Assembly: GCA_033220425.1 (NCBI GenBank)
Contig: CM065651.1
Span: forward strand, 3,286,001 to 3,350,000
Direction of reading: 5' to 3'
Source: Lepraria neglecta
Lineage: Eukaryota > Ascomycota > Lecanoromycetes > Lecanorales > Stereocaulaceae
DNA length: 64,000 nucleotides
Part shown: piece by piece, positions 23,990 through 36,461 of the stretch
How the letters are laid out: the number at the start of each line of letters is the position of its first letter
Numbering within the stretch: the first letter of the stretch is position 1
Notes under the pieces: model-generated
What the model saw: the letters and a program-made list of their open reading frames with translations, nothing else
The model's database searches: none
What the model was told of the DNA's origin: nothing
Made by a program: the position numbers and the translations under genes

Positions 23990-24780
23990 TGCCTCCCAAA
24001 GATATCCTTAGAGATATTACCGAGTCTTCTCAATGCGGTATCCCAGTCCCAAGCTTCTCGCCTCTCGTCCAAGACCTCTTGATTTGGGCTTCAGGGTAGG
24101 CGTCTAACCAAGATAGTTGTTGCCGTTTTACTTTAAAAATAATAAATAGGCGAACTCTGCCAGTAAAAGAGATACACTCGATAAGAGACGTCCATTCCCT
24201 GTTGCCGCATTGAGTCATATATTTTTTAGCCTCGTATTTAGACAGTAAGACTCTTAGCTTAGCGATAACGCCTTGCAGAAAGCCTTTCTCGTCCATATTA
24301 TAGATATCTCTATCTCTTATATTGTATTACGCCTTGATACGGCCGTAAAGCTCGAACCAATCCTTTAGAATCTATGGATCCTGAGCTAAAGCACGTTCCT
24401 TGTCAAGTGGTGGTATATCTTTAGTCTTTATTTCTTTATGTCGACTGAGGAACTTCTGCACCCAATTTTTACCAAGCGGCTGTATATCCCCTTTTACTCT
24501 GAGCAAATCTTCTACTATAAATCGTGCTTGTTTAATACGTGCTGGCCAGCCCCAAGCTTGTAGACGTGTAATCCATTTGACTAAGATAGCCTCTTCTTCA
24601 GGAAAAAGACGTTGCTGTTCTTCCTGTCTAACTATCGCTGATTTTGCTCCCTTAATACGTCTATTGAGTGTAGAGTAGGCCACCCTATAATCCTCTCCAG
24701 CTCTTCTAATTGACAGAGCTCTATTTACGTCGTTCCAGGCTTTGTAAGCAAGGTCTATGCGTTCTCGGTAAGGTACTTGG
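23990..24780 (-). pseudogene. Remnant pogo/Fot1 transposase of the outer element
   Basis: Reading leftwards on the minus strand from about 24780: a psq-type HTH (YRERIDLAYKAW, YSTLNRRIKG), the CENP-B HTH (LFPEEEAILVKWITRLQAWG, LGKNWVQKFLSRHKE, PPLDKERAL), then IYNMDEKGFLQGVIAK and CGNREWTSLIECIS. The segment that should carry the later catalytic aspartates is absent, and the text passes to a basic tail (about 24072-23960). In-frame stops are present after AQDP and near RIKA. The Trp codons of the HTH remain TGG. The 5' end (24790-24930) is a GA/GT-rich imperfect tandem repeat. The element cannot encode a full transposase. Confidence 0.82.
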
Positions 24781-25004
24781 ACAGCCTACTGGATATTCGG
24801 GGTAGGTAAGGATGGGTCGGTGATAGGCAGGGAGGCGACGGTAGGCTCGGTGGTAGATATGGAGGCGACAGTAGGGTCGGTAGTAGGTAGGGAAGAGGTG
24901 ATAGGCTCGGTCGGCGATATATTTGGACGTATTATTGTTGCAGAAAAGGTTTAAAACGTCGATTTCTGCAAAGATGGAAAAATTGTTCAGACCTCAGCCC
25001 TATA

Positions 25005-26085
25005 GAAGGGTTCACCCCTCAATGAGGCAAACCCCTCAATGAGGCACGCTAAATACGCTAATAATGCTCATACTCGATTTTTGTATGCAGATATCGCCTA
25101 TTTAGGTAATTATGTTATCGCTACTACTGCAGAATCATGATATTCATATTGTCGCTTTATAGGTCTTCTTTATCTGCCTCCCATGCCTACTAGTATATTG
25201 CTCCGCATGCTCCGCTTGCTTCATATGCTCAGTATGCTCTATATGCTTCCACATCATATATCTATAGAGATGCACTCGATAAGAAATACCCATTCGCGGT
25301 TTCCGCATTGAGTGCCTTTTCATGTTTCGATACAACTACCCTGAATTTACCTACCACTCCCATCATAAACCCTTTCTCATCTATGTTGTAGATATCCTCC
25401 TTGCAGATCTAATAGGTATCTAGGGTCTGTTGAAAGAGCTGAAACCAGCTAATAAGGACTTCAGGATCTTGAACTATTGCCCTTTCCTTATCTAATGGGG
25501 GGATATATTGAGTCTTGATATCTGGGTGGCGAGATAAGAACTTCTGGACCTAATTGACTCCTAAAGGCTTCGTATCCCCCTTCTTGAGTAGTAGTTCTAT
25601 AGCTATAGACCGTGTTTGTTCAACCCGAGGCGGCTAACCCTATGCTTGGAGACGGAGGATCTATGTGGCAATTGCTTATTCTTCTTCAGGCGTCAATCGT
25701 TGTCGTTTCCCGCTATCCTGCTTCTTCGTAGCTTGCCCATAGATACAACGATCTAACGCGCCCTTTGCTAAGCCATACTAACGTATAGCCTTGCGTATCG
25801 AGAGGGTTCCTTTAGAGGTATTCCAGTCATTATAAGCGAGTTCCAAACGGACCTCCTTTGGCAAATCCAGAGGGTCTTGAGGCGCTATATGAGGTGGAAT
25901 AGGGTCCTGAGACGTGGTATTGATAGTGGGAGGCATAATTGATAGGTATATAGGCTTTTGGGTATTGATATATAGGTAAACAGGGAGGATATTGACTCGG
26001 GTATGCGTACTATTTGATAAAAAAATGCTGCTTACTAAGCAAATGCCTCATTGAGGGGTTTGCCTCATTGAGGGGTGAACCCTTC
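25005..26085 (-). mobile_element. Second pogo-type element nested in the outer element's right TIR
   Basis: It begins GAAGGGTTCACCCCTC at 25005 and ends with the inverse at 26085, with TA duplications at 25003-25004 and 26086-26087. The TIR covers about 44 bp and includes the doubled string CCTCAATGAGG. Length is 1081 bp. Removing it with one TA rebuilds the palindromic CCCTATAGGG of the outer TIR, proving nested insertion. Its first 14 TIR bases equal those of the outer element, so one transposase may have mobilised both. Confidence 0.9.
25260..25870 (-). pseudogene. Remnant transposase of the inner pogo element, heavily mutated
   Basis: The minus-strand translation matches the CENP-B HTH and start of the DDE domain of Fot1-type transposases: LTPEEE, ILRLQA, RVEQTRSIA, VQKFLSRHPDIKTQ, IPPLDKERAIVQDPE and YNIDEKGFMMG. 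Expected tryptophans are TAG at least four times (T-W-I-L, Q-A-W-G-W-P and N-W-V-Q). TGG to TAG is the CpA to TpA change typical of RIP. The catalytic remainder is deleted; after the NREW motif the text becomes a short imperfect GAGCAT repeat. The element is inactive. Confidence 0.82.
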
Positions 26086-26135
26086 TAGGGCTGATCGGTT
26101 GGGTAGGGTGATCGGCTGGGGGGTGAACCCTTCTA

Positions 26136-28020
26136 CAGGTAAGGCTCTTGCCGAGCCGAGGGCTAGCGAGCAAAAACGGCGGGGTCAGATCCCGTACCAG
26201 GATTCTATACCGCGAGATGTCTAGAAAGCTTTGCATTTCTGCAGTGCGCGCAGACCCACTATACCGCGCTCGAACCTCGGTGGGAACCGAGTCGGAGAGT
26301 TGACATAGATAAGCTTGTTATATTAATCTGGCTGCTGACGATATTATTTAAACATTCAAGCTTGAATCGGCCCTCGTCGTCCTTGCTTTGATGATAACAC
26401 TTTTTGTTGACCTCTGCTGAGCTGTGTTCAGAGGATTTCTCCGGGGAAAGACATGTTCTACAAAACTAGTTTCATCTGTTGAGTCCCAGACAACATAGCA
26501 AAGAGATCGATCAAAGCTCGTGGGACGCTCTTTTTTTCCAGGCACCGTTGTTAATATGTCCATGAGCATGGCATTAGTTCTTAAAACCGGAGCTTACCTG
26601 CCCCCATCCTGGATGTGGCAGCAAGAATATGCGGAAATGTGAGGGGCTACCTTGCGAGTGTTACGAAGCTTTTTTTGCTGTGTGGTAGGTTACCTACACT
26701 TGACAAAATTTGGTCGCGTCGTTGACGATGCCCAGTTCCGCTTGCGGCTTGGAGTGCTATGCTGCTAGTAAAGTCGAATTCAAACATGAGACCAAGGGCA
26801 AGCGGCAGCAACATGCGGTCGTATCATTGACGAGGTCCGTTTCCATTTCCACTCGCGTTTTCGTGTGCTCTGTGTGCTCCGACACTCTTAAAGTCGAACT
26901 CACAGATGGGAACAAAGTCCAACTCGCATATGGGCTCAAAGTCTTATTCACGCATGGGACCAAACCCAAACTGCAGCAGGACTCCAAAGGCCCAAAAAGC
27001 AAGCAAGAAGAGTTGGAATTGTTCAAAAGAGTGCACGATATCATAATGGCGGATTTTTGCCCGACTCAAAGGTGCAAAGTTCAATATCAAATGCGTTATT
27101 TTGATCCAAGGAGGCGCGTTCCCAGGAGCAGCAACCAGCAGTGACAATAGAGAAAAGAGTTTCGATGATGAGCATCACGAGGTGACGGAAAAGCTCTAGA
27201 ATGAAGACATACCGCTGAATTCATTGACGGCAAACCCTGCCAGCAAAAAAAAGATCCATTGACAGTCTGCAAGAGGAGAACCTTGCGTCCAGAAGAGAAA
27301 TGTCGTTGGCAGTCACTAGGGTATGCGCGCCGAATCGGAAAGGCAACGGCGGAATGGGGCGACACAATAAAAAGGCTGCTGTGTCCCCTGCTTGTTACGA
27401 TTGTTCTCATGTTCGGTATAATAATTGTGTTCATCCCGACGAATCGGGCTGAGTTTCACTCACAAGTTTATTTCCCTCATTCCATCGAGTCCTAAATTCT
27501 AACCTCGATGCAATGAGATCAAGGTTTTATATGTGCGGTGTTCATGGTGAGACGTACAATGTATGAATCACCTTTCCCGTAGCTTTAAGTCATCAATTAA
27601 TCCCACTGGTGCCACCCATGTCTACGTGTGGGCCAAACACATCATAGCCACAAATCTCTGGACCAAGAATATAAATATAAACAGATTCCTATCTACCCCT
27701 AAACTCGCAATCATATACACAATGCCATTTCAGAAACGACCGTAAAGACACGACCGTCACCTCCTATCACATCAATCACATCAAGCCATCTTCCGTCTTC
27801 CATCTACCATCTAAATGAATCCTTCTCGCATGCAGTACAAAAGGTATCGCTAGTATATCAATCAATGCGGTTGAAAGCACAATGCCAAACGAACGGATAG
27901 AGGTATCTCGACTTGCGCTTTTCAAACAATGCACCGTCATCGTACAAATGCAAATGACCTCCACCACGTATGTTGAACCTTCCCCGACTCGTCGTCATGT
28001 TCCCTTCTTCCTTGGGCCAC
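26136..28020. other. Gene-poor region left of glutamate synthase
   Basis: Holds one doubtful open stretch (listed separately), a plus-strand open stretch at 27259..27495 with one hydrophobic segment (LLCPLLVTIVLMFGIIIVFI), and the probable 3' UTR of the glutamate synthase gene near 28020. No conserved domain, tRNA or repeat was recognised. Confidence 0.4.
26728..27144 (+). CDS. Hypothetical small protein, doubtful
   Basis: An ATG-started reading of 138 codons. It contains imperfect internal repeats of the type K-V-x-L-x-x-G-x-K (VELTDGNKVQLAYGLKV, FTHGTKPK), mirrored in the DNA by recurring AAAGTC..AACTC..GGG strings. I recognise no family. It could be a real lineage-specific gene, an exon of a longer gene reaching the hydrophobic stretch at 27259, or chance. 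No splice model was convincing. Confidence 0.2.
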   Translation: MPSSACGLECYAASKVEFKHETKGKRQQHAVVSLTRSVSISTRVFVCSVCSDTLKVELTDGNKVQLAYGLKVLFTHGTKPKLQQDSKGPKSKQEELELFKRVHDIIMADFCPTQRCKVQYQMRYFDPRRRVPRSSNQQ

Positions 28021-31000
28021 TCAAGCGCCGACCGCTTGAGCCTGCATTAGCTTTGGCTTTCCGATAATCTCGTATGGAGCGCGCTGCACGATGCCTCCTG
28101 TCTTCGGGAGCTGGGTACCGACGCCCATGAGATAGGTGTCGACATCTCGGGCGGCTTGACGACCTTCGTTGATACCCCTGGATTACGGTAAGTAAATTCC
28201 TTGTAGCCTCGAAAGGCGGAGGTGGAGAGATTCGAACTCACCAGACAATAAGCGACTGTCCCCTTCGGCAATCACCAGCCGCAAAGACGCCAGGAACATT
28301 GGTATTGTACTGCCCAGGTGGCGTCTTGATGTTCTTGCGCCCATCCAATTCGATCTCAGTACCCAGCACCTTATTCTCTGGGCCAAGGAAACCCATTGAG
28401 AGGAGCACCAGCTGCGCGGGGAAGAATTGCTCGGAGCCTTCGACAGTCTTCATGTCCCATCCGCCACTAATGCTCTTAGTCCACTCCACGCGATGGATGT
28501 TGATTCCAGAGACGTGACCTTCATTGTCACTTACGAACTCCTTGGACATGACGCAGTACTCGCGCGGATCTTTGCCCATATGCGTCTTCACTTCCATGTG
28601 GCCGTAGTCAACACGGTAGATACGCGGCCACTGTGGCCATGGGTTGTCACGAGCACGCTCCGCTGGTGGCTGGGGAAGCAATTCGAAGTTTGTAACAGAC
28701 TTGGCGCCATGACGAACTGAGGTACCAATACAGTCGTTACCAGTATCACCACCACCAATGACGATGACGTCTTTACCTTTGGCGGAGATGTACTCGCCAT
28801 CTGAGAGCTCGGAGTCGAGGAGGGATTTGGTGTTGCGGTGGAGAAATTGCATGGCGAAGTGGATGCCTTCGAGCTCGCGGTTGGGGATCTTGAGGTCTCG
28901 AGCGACAGTGGCACCTGTGGCGATCACGACTGCGTCGTTGGATTCACGGAGAGATTCGAGGCTGACTTCGCTCTCTGGGCTAACTGAGCAGCCAGTGACG
29001 AATTTGATGCCTTCTGAAGCCATGAAGTCGACGCGGCGTTGGACGATAGTCTTGTCGAGCTTCATGTTTGGGATACCGTACATAAGGAGACCACCAACGC
29101 GGTCGGAACGCTCGTAGACTGTGACTGTATGGCCGGCTCTATTGAGCTGGTCTGCAGCTGCGAGGCCTGATGGACCAGAACCAATGACGGCAACAGTCTT
29201 ACCGGTGCGGTGAGTAGGCGGGTTTGGTACCATCCAGCCCATATCAAAGCCACGGTCGATGATGGCACATTCAATAGACTTGATGCCCACAGGATCTTCA
29301 TTGATGCCGAGCACACAAGCACCTTCGCAAGGAGCAGGGCAGACACGTCCAGTGAACTCGGGGAAGTTGTTGGTCATGAGGAGACGGTTGAGAGCGTCTT
29401 GCCATTGGTTCTGGAAGACGAGCTCGTTCCATTTCGGGATGATGTTGGAGATTGGGCACCCAGTGTCAGACTGGCAGAAGGGAACACCGCAGTCCATGCA
29501 TCTAGCAGCTTGGTATTTCAAGCCATCCTCATCCAGTCGGCTGGACAGCTCTCTCCAGTCACGAGTCCGAGTTTCTGGCTTGCGGTACTTCTCGCTTCTC
29601 CGTTGGTATTTCATGAAGCCCTTAGTCTTATCAAGGACCAATGCAGACCTCTTCTTTTCGGCCTTGCCGTCACTGACACTCTCCTCAATGTCGAGCATGT
29701 CCTTCTTCTTTTGGTGAGCTTCCTTCTCGTGCATCTTGTTCCTCGACTCCTCGTGAGTGGTTCGCACGGCTTGTCCAGGCAAGATGGGTAGTGGGTACTC
29801 TGCCTTCTTTGCAGCCTCTGCCTTGGCAGCCTCTTCGGCCATAACTCGCTTGTAGTCTGTGGGAAGCACCTTGATGAACCTTGGCAGAGCACGGTTGAAG
29901 TCCAATAGGATACGAGCAGCAAGCTCAGAGCCAGTGTAGTGATGATGATCTTCAACGAGACCGCGGACAAAGGCAATCTCCGAGGGGTCCTCAATACCAG
30001 AAATCTCCACCATCTCGGTGTTGACCTTCGATTCGAAGTCTTGGTTCATGTCCAGAACGTACGCAATACCTCCAGACATACCAGCAGCGAAGTTGCGTCC
30101 AGTGCCGCCAAGGACCAATATACGACCACCAGTCATGTACTCGCATCCATGATCGCCTACACCTTCGACGACTGCTGTGGCACCAGAGTTGCGGACAGCG
30201 AATCGCTCAGCAGCCACACCACGGAAGTAGCAAGTACCGCCTGTTGCGCCGTACAAGCAGACGTTGCCAATCAGGATGTTTTCCTCTGCCTTGAAGACTG
30301 CAGATCGCGGTGGATAGATAATGAGACGGCCACCTGAAAGACCCTTGCCAACGTAGTCGTTGGCATCACCCTCGAGCTCCAAGGTCACACCGCTAGCCAA
30401 GAAAGCACCGAAAGATTGACCGGCTGAACCCTTGATGTTTGCATGGATGGTATCCTGAGGAAGACCTGCTTCGCCATACCGTCTGCTGATCTGGTATGAC
30501 AGAGTGGCACCAAGTGCTCGGTCAGTATTGACAATGTCACACTCAATGCGGCATGGTCGTCCTTTCTCCAGTGCCAGCTCGGACTCGGCGATGAGCTTAT
30601 TGTCAAGTCTGACGTGGAGCTTGTGGTCTTGCTTCCGTACGTTGTAAGTCGCGACACCAGGTCGGAGCTGATGAGCAGGCGTAAGGATGAGACCGAAGTC
30701 CAAATTCTCAGTTTTTGGTGTACGGAGGTCCTCGCGCATCCTTAGTGTCTCAACGTGACCAACCATCTCGTTGACATTTCGGAAGCCAAGCTTGGCCATA
30801 ATGGCACGAAGCTCGTTGGAGACGTAGTAGAAGAAGTTGATGACATGTTCTGGTGTGCCTTGGAATTTCGCACGTAGGGCCTTGTCCTGTGATGCAATTC
30901 CGACTGGGCATGTGTTCAAATGGCATTTCTACATAGATTCAGAGTCTGTATTTCACGTTTGGGATGATTGGGGAATGGAAGGCGAAATAAGTGCAGAGAA

Positions 31001-34000
31001 AGAAAGGGTGCTTACCCGCATCATGATGCATCCCATTGCAATGAGAGGAGCGGTGGCAAAGCCAAATTCTTCAGCACCCAGCAGACATGCAATCGCAACA
31101 TCTCGCCCTGTGCGTAGCTGGCCATCAGTCTGAACAATGATGCGTCCTCTAAGGTCGTTGAGAACCAAGGTCTGATGAGTCTCCGCAAGACCAAGCTCCC
31201 ATGGCAGACCAGCGTATTTAATACCAGTCCATCGAGAAGCACCTGTTCCTCCGTCGTGGCCAGAAATCAATAGATGGTCTGACTTGGCCTTTGCAACACC
31301 TGATGCGACAATACCAACACCAGTTTCAGATACCAGCTTCACGGATATACGAGCTCGGGGGTTGGAGCATTTCAGATCGTAGATCAATTGTTTTAGATCT
31401 TCGATAGAATAGATGTCGTGATGTGGAGGAGGCGAGATGAGACCGACACCGGCTGTGGAATGTCTCGTGCGAGCGATGGGTCCTGAGACTTTGTGTCCAG
31501 GCAGTTCACCACCCTCACCAGGTTTGGCGCCTTGTGCCATCTTGATCTGAAGCTCGTCTGAGTCAGCCAGGTAGTTGGATGTCACACCAAACCTGCCAGA
31601 TGCAACTTGCTTAATGGAGGAGCGCATGGTGTCTCCGTTCTCCAGAATTTGGCTACGCTCGGGGTCTTCGCCACCTTCGCCAGTGTTGGACTTTCCACCA
31701 AGTCTGTTCATAGCAACAGCCAGAGTGGAGTGGGATTCCATGGAGATGGATCCGTACGACATAGCACCCGTTACAAAGCGGCGCACGATCTCGGTCCATG
31801 GTTCCACCTGATCGATAGGGATCTCGGGTCGCTGTTCAAAATCGAAGTCGAGCATGCCACGCAGTGTACAGTTCTTGATTGCCTCATATTCTGACATAGA
31901 ATATGCTTCGTAGGACTTGTCGTTCTTTGTTCGAACGGCATCCTGGATGTTGGCAATCGCGACAGGGTCGTTGACGTGTGGCTCGCCTCCATCTCTCCAG
32001 TGATATTCGCCCGACTCGGCCAGACCTGGGATATTGTGGATGTCTCGAGTTGGGAAGCCCTTCTCATGGAAAGCGAAAGCATCTTGAGCAATGAGTTCAA
32101 AGGTCATACCACTAATACGGGTGGCCGTTCCGGTAAAGCAGCGATCCACGACGCTGTTGTCAACACCCAATGCCTCGAAGATCTGTGCTCCCTTGTAGCT
32201 CTGTAGTGTAGAGATACCCATCTTGCTCATGACCTTGAGAATTCCACCATCACAGGAGTACTTGTAGTTCTCAATGATTTGCTCATCAGACAATTTCTTT
32301 CTAATGAGGCCCTCGCGGTTCATCTTGAGAATGCACTCCATGGCCAAATATGGGCAAATGGCGTCGACTCCATACCCAAGCAGGACACTCATGTGGTGCA
32401 CTTCACGAGCTTCGGCGGTTTCAACGATGAGTGCAGCCTGTGATCGCCACTTATTGCGAACCATGTGATGGTGTACCATACCAGTGGCCAAAAGAGCCGA
32501 TACTGGGACGCGCTCAGCATTTGTGTTTCGATCAGACAGAATGAGGATTTTGTCGCTGTTCTCGATGCCTTCTGTCACCGAGTCACAGATCCGGTCCAAA
32601 GCGTCCATGTAACCTTGGATGCCATCGGTTTTGGGGAAAGTAATATCGATCGTCTTGACAGTCCAGTCCCGGTACAACGTAGTTATCTGCTTCAGCGCAT
32701 TGAACTCCTCGACGGCCAGCACAGGTGATGGCAGCATCAGACGATGGCACTGAGAAGAGTCCATCTCGAGCACGTTACCTTGAGGACCGACGTAACATTC
32801 CAAAGACATGACAATGGCTTCTCGGATAGGATCAATAGGAGGATTTGTGACCTGGGCAAAGAGCTGGCGGAAATACTCGTAGAGAAGCCGGGGCTGCTGG
32901 GCAAGGCAAGCGAGTGGGGCATCGTTACCCATAGAACCAAGCGCTTCCTTCGAGTCTGCAGCCATAGGTCCCAGTAGCAGACTGACTTGCTCGAATGAAT
33001 AACCGAAAGCTTTTAGCATAGGATCAGCCTGCACGTTAGTGTCATTCAGCTTGAAGCTGAGATCCACCTTATGTTCATCAAGTTGTTGATATACTTTAGG
33101 AAGCTCAATAAGCTCTTTTTGAAGCCACGATCTGAAGTCTTGACGACTGGAGACGTTATGCTTGAGTTCAGCATCATCTACAATACGACCCGCTACTGTA
33201 TCAACCAATAACATCTTGCCAGGCTGCAATCGACCCTTCTGCACAATCTTCTCGGGGTCAATAGCAATAGTGCCGACCTCTGATGCACACACAATCCGAT
33301 CATCGTCTGTGACATAGTATCTGCAAGGTCGTAGACCATTTCGATCGAGGTTTGCGCCGCAGTATCTCCCATCAGCGAATGTGAACAGTGCTGGTCCGTC
33401 CCATGGCTCCATCAAACAAGCTGCCCATTCGTAGAAAGCCGCCTTTTCGGGGTCCATTGCCGCATTATCCTGCCACGCTTCGGGAATCATGAGCATGACA
33501 GCCTCGGGAAGGGAGAGGACGCCATTCATTGTCAAGAGCTCGAGTACGTTGTCGAAAGCCGCGGAGTCAGAGCCACCATCCTCAACAATCGGGTATAGTT
33601 GGTCCAGCTCCTCCTTGAAGAAGTTCGACTTCATAACACCCTCTCGAGCTCGCATCCAATTCTTGTTGCCACGGAGTGTATTGATCTCGCCTGTGCCCAG
33701 ATTAGCAGCCATTCTCAGTCCTGTTCTTTTTGAAAGCCAACTTACCATTATGAGCTGCCCATCGCAGCGGCTGCGCACGATCCCAGCTGGGGAAGGTATT
33801 CGTGGAGAACCGCGAATGCACCAGGGCGAAATGGCCCTCATAATCGACAGAAACCAGATCGTGGTAGTATTGGTAGACTTGAACTGGTGACAATTGACCC
33901 TTGTAAACAATGTTCTTGTTGCTCAATGAGCACAAGTAGAACCAATTGTGAAGGCCGATGGTGTGGGTGGCGCGCTTGCGTAGAACGTAGAGCTGTCGCT

Positions 34001-34747
34001 CAAAATGTAGCTCATCAAAGTGTTCGGCATCGGTGATTTCGGGCTTGTTGCCATTGCCGTAAGCTGATTTAAGAACGACGAAGGGCTGGAGGATCAATGG
34101 CTCTCGTGAAAGCGCTGCTGGCCCGAGCAAGCTGGTGTCTCTGGGCACCTCTCGCCACCCAAGCACCCTCAGGCCCAAATCTTCAGCAATCTCCTCGAAC
34201 TTGTTGGTCGACTCCTTGAGGATCTCGGTGTCAGGTTTGAAGAAGAGATTCCCTGCGGCGTACTGACCCTGCAGAGGCAAGTCGAAGCCTGTCTCCCGTG
34301 CGAAGTTCTTGACGAAGAATTTGTGGGGTATGGAAGTCATAACACCAGCGCCATCACCATCTCGTGCATCGGAGCCCACCGCCCCCCTATGGGTCATGTT
34401 GCATAGTAGGTTTTTTGCTGCGCGTCCGAGTGTCAGTATGGCAGGCAATGAAGGGCTTATGTGGGTCCCTGCTCACCATCGCTAATGATCTTGTGGCTCG
34501 CCTTGCCCTTTATGTGGCTGTCTGAAAGTCAGCGACGAGTCTTTGCACAAGAGGATTGCAATTGTACTGACGCAGCGAAGCCGACACCACAGGCATCTTT
34601 CTCGTACTCAGGGTCGTAAAGACCCTGCTTCACCGGCAGAGCCCCGGCCCATGACCGGTTCTCTGGGGTGTTTTGGTACTCGTATACACTGGCAGTATGC
34701 TGTTCCTCTTCTATTTGTGGTCCGTATATATCCTCCACGAGACCCAT
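28021..34747 (-). CDS. GLT1: NADH-dependent glutamate synthase (GOGAT)
   Basis: Six exons: 34747..34572, 34517..34477, 34417..33746, 33690..31016, 30928..28242 and 28177..28021 (6408 bp, 2135 aa, in phase), the normal size for the fungal fused enzyme. It makes two glutamates from glutamine and 2-oxoglutarate. The N-terminal nucleophile Cys follows a short propeptide ([10 protein letters not shown]). The glutaminase, central and FMN-binding domains follow; the 3Fe-4S cluster region is at [11 protein letters not shown], where exon 5 begins. The C-terminal beta-type domain has Cys clusters CMDCGVPFC and CPAPCEGAC, the FAD site [13 protein letters not shown] and the NADH site [10 protein letters not shown]. 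Exon 2 is only 41 bp. Start ATG 34747 (A at -3) precedes the conserved [10 protein letters not shown]; the open frame extends further up but without another ATG. It is a single-copy core gene. Confidence 0.97.
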
Positions 34748-36461
34748 CCTACGGACGGCGACCGTCGAAGATTCTCGTTGCGCAAGTGGGGTAGATCGGG
34801 GGATTCGGAGGTTTTGCTTTTTGTACAAACTTTTGGGAGAAGCTGTATCACCGGATTCGACTTCTAGGAGAGTTGTGGATTGTTTTCTAAAGTCGAGTGT
34901 GGTGTGTAGTCGGGAGAAATGAGGAGGCAAAAAATTACTTTGTGCAGAGCCGAAAAGTAAACCCCACACCGGTAGCGTGTGGCACGAATCGATGATGCAC
35001 CCACGCTGTATTTCACTTCCTCGGAAGTTTATCCCCAAGCCAGCTAGGGATGGGCTAGAGAAAGGCTGCCGAAATGTTGTGCAGTCACACAGGTGTAAAA
35101 TGCCAGCGATTCTACCGGTCTAGGAGGGCGATTTCCTTCGTCAATGAATAATTTGATATAGATAAGCGCGGCCGACCAATGGCAGATGCCCGAATTCTGT
35201 TTGAGATGTTAGTGCATGGAATTAGATTATAAACTTTATGCACTCCACTTTTCCGGCCTTACGAACTTCTTATATCAGCCTTTCCTCCTTAGGAATTTCG
35301 ATGTACGAGATGTTGTTTGTCCTCAATAATAATGTTTTCAAGGTAAGTGTGGGATGTCGTTACGAAGAAGATACCTGTCGCCGCTACACATGACACACAC
35401 TACCCTGCAGACCCTTATTTTCTACACTTGCTCAGCCTCTCGGATGGGATTCCACTCTGAAACTCATGCGCTTTAGAGCATTCGTCCAGAGCAGCAACCT
35501 TTTCTATAAGTGTGGCGCGCCTACTCACAAAGCCATTGATCGTCACAGCGATGCAGAACTCTCAAACCCGGTCTAACTCATCGAGATTTCTAGTCCTGCA
35601 TGCATCTCTTATTTGTGCACCAGGGAGAACTACTGCGGGTACTGCGGGTGGGACAAGGTACGAGCTGCCCTTTCGGCTGAGGGGGACCTCTGTCAGCCGT
35701 ACACGTTGCTCAAACTCGGTGTCCCTGCAGCATGGAAAATACTACCCCCAATGATACGTAAGCTGACTTTGAGCCTCCTCCATTTGGCGAGTTCCTCCAG
35801 CTGCTCCCACCCACCAAAGACTTCTTCATCCATGTCACTTCTGCTCCAGTGCCAGCAAGCTAGCCTTCAGGCCGACCAAAACCGGCCGATGTCGCAGCCG
35901 GGCCTTGGCTCTGCTATAGGACCCTTTGAGCTTATGACTGGTTCGCTTAAGCTCCAGGGATGCACAATGACTTTGGGGTGCTTGGCTCAGATGTCAAACA
36001 TCTGGCCAGCTTGGTTTCATTGATTTTCAGTACACCAGGATCTGCTGACTCCGAGCAAAATTGTTTCGCTGTCGATCAATGACATCTACAACCACTATGA
36101 CATGTAGAGCTATTCAAATCTACAGGTGCCATGGCTGCTAAACGTAGTTCATTTCCAACGCTAGCGGTAAAAACATGGAGCGTAATTCACGCAGAGTGGA
36201 GGAGAAGATGCAAGATCCTTAAGGCTCAGTCGAGCACAAACGCCGGGTGTTTCAGGGAGACTAGAAGCTCGAGAATTGTTCGACTTGCACAAGTGAAAGT
36301 CTTAAATATATCGAGATCTTGGCATGCTTTCTGAAATGATAATCCGAGTTTCCAACTTCATCTACTCGACAAATAGAGGATTCTCAACCAGGAGCCAGGG
36401 AGGTTGCCAGATGAAGTTGTAGTTCCATCCACTTGATAGGTGCATCAATTGAACCATCTAC
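34748..36461. other. Intergenic between GLT1 promoter and CNS1 3' end
   Basis: This 1.7 kb should contain the GLT1 promoter and the CNS1 terminator. A plus-strand open stretch (35613..36023) begins with a Cys-containing segment (CTRENYCGYCGWDKV) but matches nothing I know and has no supporting structure. No repeats, tRNAs or transposon ends were recognised. Confidence 0.4.

Larger units (their letters stand above)
23332..26133 (-). mobile_element. Fot1/pogo-family DNA transposon (outer element), non-autonomous
   Basis: The ends are GAAGGGTTCACCCC at 23332 and its inverse at 26133, each next to a TA target duplication (23330-23331, 26134-26135). The terminal inverted repeat is about 57 bp (23332-23388). 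The right-hand copy is split by the inner element: one part lies at 26086-26133, the rest inside up to 25002. The minus strand carries transposase pieces (see 23990-24780), but the DDE catalytic core is missing. A MITE (23625-23787) is also inserted within. Without the inner element and its duplicated TA it is about 1.7 kb. Confidence 0.88.

Noticed and set aside
29210-29791. Long antisense open stretches inside glutamate synthase and Hsp70
   Set aside because: Opposite-strand shadows of strongly biased, conserved coding exons.
35613-36023. 136-codon Cys-containing open stretch as a possible effector
   Set aside because: No signal peptide, irregular cysteine spacing and no splice support in a promoter/terminator interval.
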